A DNA stretch of 64,000 nucleotides from Actibacterium ureilyticum (lineage in GTDB: Bacteria; Pseudomonadota; Alphaproteobacteria; Rhodobacterales; Rhodobacteraceae). The DNA lies in NCBI RefSeq assembly GCF_002285435.1, contig NZ_NSBT01000020.1:124001-188000 (forward strand), given 5' to 3'. Positions 54,939 through 63,546 of this stretch are shown here, piece by piece. The position numbers were made by a program, and so were the translations under genes. Below the pieces are notes generated by a model, which saw only the letters and a list, made by a program, of their open reading frames with translations, was not told the origin of the DNA and searched no databases. Position 1 is the first letter of the stretch. Every line of letters starts with the position of its first letter.

Positions 54939-55695
54939 GATCTGCCAGCTGCGTCGACAGGGATTGCGCCGGATAGTCGGCGAGCTCTGGCAATTGGACA
55001 TAAAGCGCTGTCGGCTCGCAACCCGCCCGGGCCAGCGGCTTGCCGTCGGGTCCCGCGACGAGTGACAGGCCCGAGAATTCCAATCCCGCCTGCTCGCCAC
55101 AGTAATTGGCATAGGCCACAAACTGGCGGTTTTCGCAGGCGCGCGCCGGGATCAGCACGTCCTGAACATGTTCGTACCCCTTTGGGTTCGCGGTCGGCAC
55201 GATCACGACCTCTGCACCGCGGCGGGCAAGGTCCCGGGCATATTCAGGGAACTCGATCTCATAGCAAATTAACAGGCCGCATTTGCGCCCGGCAATTTCA
55301 AAGATCGGTGCAGGGGCTGTGCCATGCGCAAAGCTCTCGTGTTCCATCGCACCGAACAGTTGGCGCTTGCGGTAATGCGCCACGACATCGCCTGTGCGGG
55401 CGACCACAGTGGCCGAATTATATACTGTGTCATCAGCGCGCTCGGCCCAGCCCAAGGCAATGGCGCATCGATATTCCCGCGCCATGCCAGCGATGCGCGT
55501 CATCCAGAGGCCATCTGTTGATTGTGCGTCGCGCTGGTGGCGTTCGGGAACGTTGTAGCCGGGCAGTGTAAGCTCGGGGAAAACGACCAGATCGACATCC
55601 TGTGCCGTGCTTTCGGAAATGGCGGCCTCCATCAGGGCGACAATGCGCTCGGGCGTATCCCGTGCGGCAGAGAGCTGAATAATGCCTAGTTTCAA
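54898..55695 (-). CDS. davA: Carbon-nitrogen hydrolase (nitrilase superfamily amidase), DavA type
   Basis: A 265-residue amidase with the Glu-Lys-Cys triad: FPELTLPGYN (Glu), HYRKRQLFG (Lys) and GLLICYEIEFPEYARDLARRGAEVVIVPTANP (Cys, read in parts). It resembles, from memory, 5-aminovaleramidase DavA of Pseudomonas; the partner monooxygenase DavB is encoded 5 kb away in the same cluster. It would hydrolyse the amide made by DavB to the acid plus ammonia. The start is taken as TTG at 55695, with AGGAG 6 bases upstream and normal DavA length; the frame extends further upstream without support. It is the only minus-strand gene of the cluster. Confidence 0.87.
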   Translation of the reverse strand: MKLGIIQLSAARDTPERIVALMEAAISESTAQDVDLVVFPELTLPGYNVPERHQRDAQSTDGLWMTRIAGMAREYRCAIALGWAERADDTVYNSATVVARTGDVVAHYRKRQLFGAMEHESFAHGTAPAPIFEIAGRKCGLLICYEIEFPEYARDLARRGAEVVIVPTANPKGYEHVQDVLIPARACENRQFVAYANYCGEQAGLEFSGLSLVAGPDGKPLARAGCEPTALYVQLPELADYPAQSLSTQLADLRQLAARSDVPHL

Positions 55696-55912
55696 TCGGA
55701 ACTCCTGTGCCGTTTCCGGCTGTTTGCGGGACCGGTATGGATTGCGCGTAACCAGCGGCTTCCAGTTTGAGTGTATGCGCCCGATCTGTCCATCAAGAGA
55801 TATGGGTGGTTCCAAGAAGCCATGGCGCCGCTCGCGCAATTGTCATCGTGCGACAGGCCGCTGCGGGATCGTGGCGGTTGCATTTTTGCGCGGCTGCGTC
55901 ATTTTGGGGCGC

Positions 55913-56323
55913 ATGAAAAGGCTGACCCATCAGTTTTTCCTGTTGCTTGCCCGGCAAGGAAACCTCGCGCTGGCGATGATCCTTGTGATCGGGGTGCAGT
56001 CGCTGCCGCTTCAGGCCATGGTTGCGCCCGCGCCGGGCATGGACGCGGCCGCATCCCATGCCGACCACATGTCGGGGAATGACCATGCGGCGATGCATCG
56101 CCAGATGACGGCGGAACAGGACGATGCAGGTCACAATCCCCATGACGGGCATGAATTTTCCGGCTGCGGCAGCAAGATCTGCTGTGGCGGCGCGTGCCTT
56201 GATCCGGTGGTGATGCGCCGCGCGCTGCGTGTCATTGCCATGCCGCTTGCGCCTACGGCCGCGCGGATCGCGCCCATGCGCCAGCACGCGACGATAGAAC
56301 ACCCTCCTCGCCTGACGGCCTGA
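55913..56323 (+). CDS. Small His/Cys-rich secreted protein of the copper locus
   Basis: A 136-residue protein with an N-terminal hydrophobic segment (NLALAMILVIGVQSLPLQAM) acting as signal or anchor. The following region is rich in His and Met (HADHMSGNDHAAMHRQM, NPHDGHEF) and a cysteine block CX4CCX3C at Cys85, Cys90, Cys91, Cys95. The composition suggests metal binding, and it directly precedes cusB. I do not recognise a named family. The ATG at 55913 is chosen for the hydrophobic leader; the frame is open further upstream. Confidence 0.75.
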   Translation: MKRLTHQFFLLLARQGNLALAMILVIGVQSLPLQAMVAPAPGMDAAASHADHMSGNDHAAMHRQMTAEQDDAGHNPHDGHEFSGCGSKICCGGACLDPVVMRRALRVIAMPLAPTAARIAPMRQHATIEHPPRLTA

Positions 56324-56437
56324 TGGCGGTGCCGCTCGCAAGGGTGGCGCGCCTGACAGGATAAGCGGCCCCGGGACCCGTGCGGTCCGGGCCTGTTCGG
56401 TCGCGCTGCGACCTTCCGAAAGGCACATGAGGTTTTC

Positions 56438-58651
56438 ATGCAAGGACGATATCTGGCCCTGGCCCTGCTGGCACTGGGCGCGGGAATCGGTGGCGGCGTC
56501 GCGCTGGAACGGTTCCACCTGACGAAAACGGCGGATGCGGGGGGCGATGGCCCCGGGATACTGTACTGGGTCGCGCCGATGGATCCGAATTTCCGCCGCG
56601 ATGGTCCGGGCAAATCACCCATGGGGATGGATCTGATCCCGGTCTATGAGGGGGGCGAACCCGCCGGCGACCCGGCCGAGGTCCAGCTGGACGCGGCCGA
56701 GATCAACGCCATCGGCGTGCGCACCGCCCTGGCCAGCCTGGAAGAAATCGCGCCTCAGATCCGCACCGTCGGTTTCGCCGAATGGAACGAACACCGCACC
56801 GCCCATATCCACACCCGGGTCGAGGGGTGGATCGAACGGCTGGAGGTGCGCGCCGTGGGCGACCGCGTGGCCAAGGGCGATCTGCTGTTCGAGCTGTTCT
56901 CGCCCGAGGTCGGCGCGGCAACGGCCGAGCTGGTGCGCGCGCTCGAATCCGAGCCTGGCACGCGTATCGTCGACATTGCCAAGAACCGGCTGCGCAGCAT
57001 CGGGCTGGAGGATCGCCAGATCGAACGCATCGCCCGCAGCCGCCAGCCAGAGCGCACCGTTGCCGTCTATGCCCCGCAGGACGGGATCGTGGTGGCGTTC
57101 GAAGCCGCCGAGGGCATGTACCTGAAGCCCGATATCCGCGCGCTGACCCTGACCGACCCGGCCCGCATATGGGTCATCGCAGACGTATTCGAACGCGATC
57201 TGGGCCGCCTGAGCCCGGACATGCAGGCAACCGCCCGGTTCGAACATCTGCCGGGCGTTCGTTTCACCGGGCGGATCGATTATATCTATCCCGAGCTTGA
57301 CATGCGGACGCGTACGCTTCCGGTGCGGCTGGTATTCGACAATGCCGACGGGCAATTGCGCCCGGGCATGTTCAGCTCGGTCACGCTGGAAGGGTCCGAT
57401 CCGCGAATGGCGGTGACCGTCCCGTCCGAGGCTGTGATCCGCACCGGCCGGGCCGAGCGGATCATGCTGAAGACCGGCGAGGGACAGTTTCGTCCGCGCC
57501 TGGTGACCACGGGTCTGCGTGACGGGTTCGGGGCCGGTGGCCGGACCGAGGTGATCCAGGGCCTGTCGCCGGGGGAAGAGGTCGTCGCCTCGGCCCAGTT
57601 CCTGATCGACAGCGAAAGCACGCTGAACGCGGGCATGATGCGCATGGCGCCCACCGAACTTGCCCCGGTCAAGGCCCGGGGCGAGGTCGTTTCGGTCGAC
57701 CCCGATGCAAGCGCTTTGGTGATCGCGCATGAGCCCGTCGCCGATCTGGATTGGCCAGCGATGCAGACCCGTTTCACCGTGGCCCGCACGGTTGCGCTGA
57801 ACAATGTTGCGCCCGGGGATGGGGTGGCGGTCATGCTGCACCGGGGTGCCGATGGCCAGCTGTGGATCGGGGCGATGACCGGCGATGACGGTGTCGCCGC
57901 GACAGGGCAGGGGGTCGCACAGGGCGTCACCGCCGACGGGCGCCTGACCCTGACGCATGAACCGATCCCGGAACTGGGCTGGGGTGCGATGACCATGGAC
58001 ATGACGCTGATCGGCGTCGACGCGCGGGATGTGCCGCTGGACGTTCCGGTGGAATTCGACCTGACCCGCGACGATGACGGGATGTTCGCCATCATGGCGG
58101 TGCGCGCGGCGGGAACCGACCCCGCCACCGACAACGCAGACGCCGCCGCACCCGCCGCGCCGCGCCTGATTGAGGCGACGGGAAAGATCACCGCGCTGAA
58201 GCCGGAAACCGGCATGGCCACCATCGCGCATGGCCCGCTCAAGGCCATCGGGATGCCCGCGATGACGATGGATTTCGCGCTTGCGCCGGGGCTGGATCCC
58301 GCAACCCTTCCGCTGGACACGGACATGCCGCTGACCTTTGAGCAGGGGGCGGACATGACCCTGAGCCTGGCGTCTTTCACCCCGCCCGCCGAAGACGCGC
58401 GGCGGATCGCGGCGTCGGGTGTCATCGACAGCATCGATCCGCAAACCGGATCGGCCACCATCACCCATGGCCCGATGCGTGCCATTGGGATGCCGGGCAT
58501 GACGATGGATTTCCCGCTGACCTCCGGGCTTGACCCCGCGACGCTGCCCGTCGGCCGCGAGGTCGCGCTTGAATTCATCCAGCGCGCGGACATGTCGCTG
58601 GAACTGGTCGGTGTCGAAGCGGCTGTGAACCCGGCGGAGCTGGGCCAATGA
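56438..58651 (+). CDS. cusB: CusB-type periplasmic adaptor with four tandem CusF-like domains
   Basis: A 737-residue membrane-fusion protein of a Cu/Ag RND pump. Order: N-terminal anchor (residues 5-22); heavy-metal-binding domain YWVAPMDPNF...GMDLIP (43-71); adaptor barrel-sandwich and beta-barrel domains (about 100-400); then four CusF-like OB-folds at about 410-480, 485-560, 575-650 and 657-730. Their metal sites read HEP..LDWPAMQT, HEP..LGWGAMTM, HGP..IGMPAMTM and HGP..IGMPGMTM, so the Trp is Met in the last two and the first has lost one Met. Typical CusB is about 400 residues. Its end overlaps cusA (ATGA). Confidence 0.93.
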   Translation: MQGRYLALALLALGAGIGGGVALERFHLTKTADAGGDGPGILYWVAPMDPNFRRDGPGKSPMGMDLIPVYEGGEPAGDPAEVQLDAAEINAIGVRTALASLEEIAPQIRTVGFAEWNEHRTAHIHTRVEGWIERLEVRAVGDRVAKGDLLFELFSPEVGAATAELVRALESEPGTRIVDIAKNRLRSIGLEDRQIERIARSRQPERTVAVYAPQDGIVVAFEAAEGMYLKPDIRALTLTDPARIWVIADVFERDLGRLSPDMQATARFEHLPGVRFTGRIDYIYPELDMRTRTLPVRLVFDNADGQLRPGMFSSVTLEGSDPRMAVTVPSEAVIRTGRAERIMLKTGEGQFRPRLVTTGLRDGFGAGGRTEVIQGLSPGEEVVASAQFLIDSESTLNAGMMRMAPTELAPVKARGEVVSVDPDASALVIAHEPVADLDWPAMQTRFTVARTVALNNVAPGDGVAVMLHRGADGQLWIGAMTGDDGVAATGQGVAQGVTADGRLTLTHEPIPELGWGAMTMDMTLIGVDARDVPLDVPVEFDLTRDDDGMFAIMAVRAAGTDPATDNADAAAPAAPRLIEATGKITALKPETGMATIAHGPLKAIGMPAMTMDFALAPGLDPATLPLDTDMPLTFEQGADMTLSLASFTPPAEDARRIAASGVIDSIDPQTGSATITHGPMRAIGMPGMTMDFPLTSGLDPATLPVGREVALEFIQRADMSLELVGVEAAVNPAELGQ

Positions 58652-61600
58652 TCGGGGCTGTCATCCGCTGGTCGATCGCGAACCGCTTCATCGTCATCCT
58701 GCTGGCCATCGTGCTGGGGGCATCGGGCATCTGGGCGCTGCGTACCACCCCGGTCGACGCTATCCCGGACCTGTCCGAGGTTCAGGTGATCGTGCGCACG
58801 CCCTATCCCGGCCAGGCCCCGCAGGTGATCGAGGATCAGGTCACCTATCCCCTGGCCACCGCCATGCTGGCGGTCCCGGCGGCGGTGGATGTGCGCGGAT
58901 TCTCGTTCTTTGGCGACAGCTATGTCTATGTCGTGTTCGAGGACCGCACCGATCTGTACTGGGCGCGTTCGCGGGTGCAGGAATATCTGGGCCAGATCGC
59001 CGCCCGCCTGCCCGAAGGGGTAACGCCGGAACTGGGTCCCGATGCAACGGGCGTCGGCTGGATCTATCAATATGCGCTGATCGACCGCAGCGGCCGGCAC
59101 GACATTGCCCAGCTGCGCAGCCTGCAGGACTGGTTCCTGAAATACGAGCTGCAGACCATCGACGGCGTGTCCGAGGTCGCAACGATCGGCGGCATGGTGC
59201 GGCAATATCAGGTGGTGATCGATCCCGAAAAGCTGCGGGCCTATGACCTGACGCTGAGCCAGGTGCGCGATGCGATCCAGACCGCGAACCGCGAATCCGG
59301 CGGCAGCGTGATCGAGATGGCCGAGGCCGAGTACATGGTGCGCGCCACCGGCTATGTCACCGGCCTGCAGGACCTGGCCGATGCGCCGCTAAAGGTCAAC
59401 GACCGCGGTGCGGCGCTGACCCTGGGGGACGTGGCCGAGCTGCGCATGGGTCCCGAGATGCGCCGCGGCGTCGGCGAATTCGACGGCCAGGGCGACGCGA
59501 CCGGCGGCGTGGTGATCATGCGCTGGGGCGGCAATGCGCTGGCGACGATCCAGGCGGTCGAGGCCCGGCTGGACGAGCTGCGCCCGTCGCTGCCCGAAGG
59601 GGTCGAGATCGTGACAACCTATGACCGGTCAGGCGTGATCGAACGCGCGATCGACAACCTGAAGCACAAGCTGACCGAGGAATTCATCGTCGTCGTGCTG
59701 GTCTGCGGCGCGTTCCTGCTGCACATGCGCTCGTCGCTGGTGATCGTGCTGTCGCTGCCGCTGGGGATTGCGGCGGCGCTGGTGGTGATGCGGTTGCAGG
59801 GGGTGAATGCCAACATCATGTCGCTGGGCGGTATCGCCATAGCCATCGGGGCCATGGTCGACGCGGCCATCGTGATGATCGAAGCGATGCACAGGCGGCT
59901 GGAGCACGAGAAGCTGACGCCCGAGAACCGCTGGCGGATCGTGGCCGAAACCTGTTCCGAGGTCGGACCCGCGCTGTTCTATTCGCTGGCGATCATCGCG
60001 GTCAGCTTCCTGCCCGTCTTTGTGCTGGAAAGCCAGGAGGGGCGGATGTTCAAGCCGCTTGCCTTCACCAAGACCTATGCGATGGCGGCGGCCTGTATCC
60101 TGTCGATCACGCTGGTGCCGGTGCTGATGGGCTGGTTCGTGCGCGGGCGCATCCTGGCCGAAAGCCGCAATCCGCTGAACCGGCTGTGCATCTGGGCCTA
60201 TCGCCCGTTTCTGGATGCGGCGGTCGCCTGGCCGTGGGCCACGTCGCTTCTGGCCATTGCCGTGGTCGGGTCGATGTGGTGGCCGATGCAGCGGATCGGG
60301 ACGGAATTCATGCCCGAGCTGAAAGAGGGCGACTTCCTGTACATGCCATCGCTTTATCCCGGCGTGTCGATCGGCAAGGCGCGCGAGGTGCTGCAACAGA
60401 CCGACCGGCTGATCCGCACGATCCCCGAGGTCGAGACCGTGCACGGCAAGCTGGGCCGGGCCGACACCGCGACCGATCCCGCGCCGCTGACCATGATCGA
60501 AACCACAATCCAGCTGAAACCCGAAGGGGACTGGCGCCCCGGCATGACAATGGAAAAGATCCGCGACGAACTGGACCGGATCGTACAGGTGCCGGGTGTG
60601 ACCAATGTCTGGATCCAGCCGATCAAGAACCGCATCGACATGCTGGCCACCGGCATCAAGACCCCGGTCGGGGTCAAGATCACCGGCGCCGATCTGTCGG
60701 TGATCGAAGAAGTCGGCGTCCAGATCGAAAGCATCGTCGGCGGGATCGCGGGCACGGCCTCGGCCTATGCCGAGCGGCCCGTTGGCGGGCGCTTTGTCGA
60801 GGTTGACGTGGATCGAAATGCGGCGGGGCGCTATGGCCTGTCGGTCGCGGATGTCCAGCAGGTGGTCCAGACCGCCATCGGCGGGCTGCAGGTTTCCGAA
60901 AGCGTCGAGGGGCTGGAACGCTATCCGATCAACCTGCGCTATCCGCAGGATTGGCGCAACAGCCCCGAGGCGCTGCGCGACCTGCCCGTTGTTACGCCAT
61001 CGGGCGCGCATGTGCCGCTGGGGGCGGTCACGCAGATTTCGGTGGTCGACGGGCCGGGCATGATCCGGTCCGAGAACGCCCGCCGCACCGGGTTTGTCTT
61101 CATCGACATCGCCGGGCGCGATCTGGGTGGCTATGTGGCCGAAGCCCGCGCCACGGTGCAGCGCGAACTGACCTTGCCGCCGGGCTATTCCATCGCCTGG
61201 TCGGGCCAGTACGAATATATCGAACGGGTCCGCGACCGGCTGGTGCTGGTGGCGCCGGCCACGCTGCTGACGATCACGCTGATGCTGTTCATGGCGTTCC
61301 GCCGGATGACCGAGGTGGCGATGATCCTGGCTGCGCTGCCGGTGGCGCTGTCGGGCGGGGTCTGGCTGATCTGGTATCTGGGCTTCGATCTGTCGGTCGC
61401 CGTTCTGGTGGGCTTTATCGCGCTTGCCGGTGTGGCAGTCGAAACCGCGATCGTCATGCTGCTTTACCTGAACCTGGCCTGGGCCAAGCGGGTCAAGAAC
61501 GCGGCCGCGCGGGGCGATGCGCTGACCCGTGCCGATATCGAACAGGCGGTCTTCGAAGGCGCGCTGTTGCGGGTGAGGCCCAAGGTGATGACCGTGGCCA

Positions 61601-61830
61601 CGATCTTTGCCGGGCTGATCCCCATCATGTACGGCACCGCCACCGGGTCCGAGATCATGAGCCGCATCGCCGCCCCGATGATCGGCGGCATGGCAACGGC
61701 CACGTTGCTGACGCTGTTCGTCATTCCGGCGCTGTTCGTGATCTGGAAGCGGATCACGCTGGCGCGCACCAATCGCGCGCTGTCCGACACCGGTGTGACT
61801 GCCGGGGCGGCACCCGTCCCGGCCGAATAA
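58648..61830 (+). CDS. cusA: CusA/CzcA-family heavy-metal efflux RND pump
   Basis: A 1060-residue inner-membrane proton-driven exporter. Twelve helices in two halves with large periplasmic loops are expected; the opening IRWSIANRFIVILLAIVLG, the proton-relay helix GAMVDAAIVMIEAMHRRLE near residue 400, and the second-half FIALAGVAVETAIVMLLYLN are typical of the heavy-metal efflux branch. The cus context supports Cu(I)/Ag(I). No outer-membrane CusC/TolC gene is present in the window. Overlaps cusB by 4 bases. Confidence 0.95.
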   Translation: MIGAVIRWSIANRFIVILLAIVLGASGIWALRTTPVDAIPDLSEVQVIVRTPYPGQAPQVIEDQVTYPLATAMLAVPAAVDVRGFSFFGDSYVYVVFEDRTDLYWARSRVQEYLGQIAARLPEGVTPELGPDATGVGWIYQYALIDRSGRHDIAQLRSLQDWFLKYELQTIDGVSEVATIGGMVRQYQVVIDPEKLRAYDLTLSQVRDAIQTANRESGGSVIEMAEAEYMVRATGYVTGLQDLADAPLKVNDRGAALTLGDVAELRMGPEMRRGVGEFDGQGDATGGVVIMRWGGNALATIQAVEARLDELRPSLPEGVEIVTTYDRSGVIERAIDNLKHKLTEEFIVVVLVCGAFLLHMRSSLVIVLSLPLGIAAALVVMRLQGVNANIMSLGGIAIAIGAMVDAAIVMIEAMHRRLEHEKLTPENRWRIVAETCSEVGPALFYSLAIIAVSFLPVFVLESQEGRMFKPLAFTKTYAMAAACILSITLVPVLMGWFVRGRILAESRNPLNRLCIWAYRPFLDAAVAWPWATSLLAIAVVGSMWWPMQRIGTEFMPELKEGDFLYMPSLYPGVSIGKAREVLQQTDRLIRTIPEVETVHGKLGRADTATDPAPLTMIETTIQLKPEGDWRPGMTMEKIRDELDRIVQVPGVTNVWIQPIKNRIDMLATGIKTPVGVKITGADLSVIEEVGVQIESIVGGIAGTASAYAERPVGGRFVEVDVDRNAAGRYGLSVADVQQVVQTAIGGLQVSESVEGLERYPINLRYPQDWRNSPEALRDLPVVTPSGAHVPLGAVTQISVVDGPGMIRSENARRTGFVFIDIAGRDLGGYVAEARATVQRELTLPPGYSIAWSGQYEYIERVRDRLVLVAPATLLTITLMLFMAFRRMTEVAMILAALPVALSGGVWLIWYLGFDLSVAVLVGFIALAGVAVETAIVMLLYLNLAWAKRVKNAAARGDALTRADIEQAVFEGALLRVRPKVMTVATIFAGLIPIMYGTATGSEIMSRIAAPMIGGMATATLLTLFVIPALFVIWKRITLARTNRALSDTGVTAGAAPVPAE

Positions 61831-61864
61831 CCCATCCCAACGCATGTAACTGGAGGACACCCCA

Positions 61865-62203
61865 ATGCGTAAGATCCTTGCAACCACCACCCTGATGGCG
61901 CTGTGCGCGGCCCCCGCGGCGATGGCGCAGATGGACCATTCCAACATGGACCATTCCGCCATGCCGATGGCCGAGGACATGATCCATGCCGAAGCCACGC
62001 TGAATGCCATCGGCGACGGCACCCTGAATGTCAGCCATGGCCCGATCAAGGAAATCGGCTGGCCCGCGATGACGATGGACCTGCCAATGATGGCGGGCGC
62101 AAACCTGCCCGACGGGCTGGAACCCGGCGACAAGGTTCTGATGATGCTGGGTCAGGATCACGAAGGCATGTACGCCATCAGCGGCCTTGAACCGATGGAG
62201 TGA
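61865..62203 (+). CDS. cusF: Periplasmic copper chaperone CusF
   Basis: A 112-residue protein with a Sec signal (ATTTLMALCAAPAAMA), a His/Met-rich start of the mature chain (MDHSNMDHSAMPM) and one CusF OB-fold with the complete Cu(I) site His58, Trp66, Met69, Met71 (SHGPIKEIGWPAMTM). It probably hands Cu(I) to the CusBA pump. The ATG at 61865 follows an ACTGGAGGAC ribosome site. Confidence 0.95.
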   Translation: MRKILATTTLMALCAAPAAMAQMDHSNMDHSAMPMAEDMIHAEATLNAIGDGTLNVSHGPIKEIGWPAMTMDLPMMAGANLPDGLEPGDKVLMMLGQDHEGMYAISGLEPME

Positions 62204-62227
62204 TTGCGGCAACCCCCCCGGGTCGCG

Positions 62228-63538
62228 TCAGGTGACCGCGACCCAGGTTTTCATGCCCGCCGCCTGATGGCCCAGCATGTGGCAATGGAGCAGCCACTTG
62301 CCGGGGTTGTCGAAGACGCAGGCGATCTCGCGCGTGGTGCCGGGATCGACAAGCGTCGTGTCGCGCAGCGCGCCCGGGCTGCCATCGGCGTCAAGCTCGA
62401 CGAAATGGTGGCCATGCAGGTGGATGCCATGCGCAAAACGCGTGTCGTTCACCAGCCGGATGCGCGCGGTCTGGCCGCGTTCGAAGCTGTGAAAGGGTGT
62501 GTCGGTCATCCCCGATTGCCCGTTGAACGCCCAGATCCCCGATTGTGACATCATCCGTGGGCTCATCGCACCGCCCTCCATCCTCAGGGTCAGGGACAGC
62601 GCGCTGTCCATGTCGAGCGTGGCGATATCGTTGGGCGGCAGCAGCGGGATGTCGGACGGCTGCCGCGCGGTGTTGGTGCCGCTGACCGCAATCGCGCCCA
62701 GCTCGTACGGACCGTCGCGGGTGGGGAAGGTGACGGTCACCCGGTCGGTCGCGGTCACATCGGCGATGATATCCACCCGCTGCGCCGGGGCCAGAACCAG
62801 CCCGGTCGGCGCCTGTGGCGTGGCCAGCGGCATGCCATCCAGCGCGACGACCTGGCCCACGATCCCGTCCAGATCGACCGGGAACACCCGGTCGGTGGCC
62901 ACATTGATCAGCCGCAGGCGCAGCCGGTCGCCCTGCTGCACGGGGGTTTCGGGCGTGATCAGCGCGCGGGCGAAATTGCCCAGCCGCCCCTGATGGGCCT
63001 GGTCGTGCATGTTGTCATACCCGCCCGCCAGCGCGCCATCCTCGGTCAGGCGCCAGTCGTCGATCATCACGACCAGATCGTGATCCACATCGGGCGGCGA
63101 CGGCTCGTCGACGATCAGCGGGCCGTAAAGCCCGCGCGCCACCTGTTCCCAGGACCGGTTATGCGAGTGGTACCAGAAGGTCCCCGCATCGGGCGCGCGA
63201 AAGCGATAGGTGAAGTCGCCCCCCGGCGCGACCATGTCCTGGGTCAGCCCCGGCACGCCATCCATCGCGTTGTCGATCCGCAGCCCGTGCCAATGCACCG
63301 CTGAGCCGTCGTCGATCCGGTTGGCGAAACGCAGATCCAGCTCGGCCCCCTGCATCACGCGCAGTAGCGGTCCGGGCGTGGTGCCGTTGAACCCCAGCAT
63401 CGGGGTCGCGGGTTCGTCCATTGGCAGGATCTGCGCGCGGACGGGCTGCGCGACCAGCTGGATCGGGGTGGCCGCGGCGCCAAGGCGCGGTGCCAGCGCG
63501 GCGGCGGCGGCGGTGATCAGGAAATCTCGTCTGTGCAT
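62228..63538 (-). CDS. Periplasmic multicopper oxidase
   Basis: A 436-residue three-domain oxidase with a Tat signal (HRRDFLITAAAAALAPRLGAA). Copper ligands: HWHG at residues 82-85, YHSH at 123-126, HGIHLHGHHF and the C-terminal HCHMLGHQAAGM with the axial Met of the type 1 site. Family members of this type (CueO/PcoA-like) oxidise Cu(I) to the less toxic Cu(II). The ATG at 63538 has a TGAGG ribosome site; a TTG four codons earlier keeps frame. It overlaps nothing but sits 8 bases beyond the copD stop, so both are one operon. Confidence 0.93.
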   Translation of the reverse strand: MHRRDFLITAAAAALAPRLGAAATPIQLVAQPVRAQILPMDEPATPMLGFNGTTPGPLLRVMQGAELDLRFANRIDDGSAVHWHGLRIDNAMDGVPGLTQDMVAPGGDFTYRFRAPDAGTFWYHSHNRSWEQVARGLYGPLIVDEPSPPDVDHDLVVMIDDWRLTEDGALAGGYDNMHDQAHQGRLGNFARALITPETPVQQGDRLRLRLINVATDRVFPVDLDGIVGQVVALDGMPLATPQAPTGLVLAPAQRVDIIADVTATDRVTVTFPTRDGPYELGAIAVSGTNTARQPSDIPLLPPNDIATLDMDSALSLTLRMEGGAMSPRMMSQSGIWAFNGQSGMTDTPFHSFERGQTARIRLVNDTRFAHGIHLHGHHFVELDADGSPGALRDTTLVDPGTTREIACVFDNPGKWLLHCHMLGHQAAGMKTWVAVT

Positions 63539-63546
63539 CGGATACC

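Noticed and set aside
56372-56405. Imperfect GC-rich hairpin before cusB as a copper riboswitch or CueR site
   Set aside because: The arms pair only with bulges and no known CueR/CsoR operator pattern is present; it could equally be chance in GC-rich DNA.
59629-62133. 834-codon minus-strand frame opposite cusA
   Set aside because: Composition is His/Arg/Gln-rich as in reverse-frame shadows, and it lies wholly on a well-supported cusA gene.
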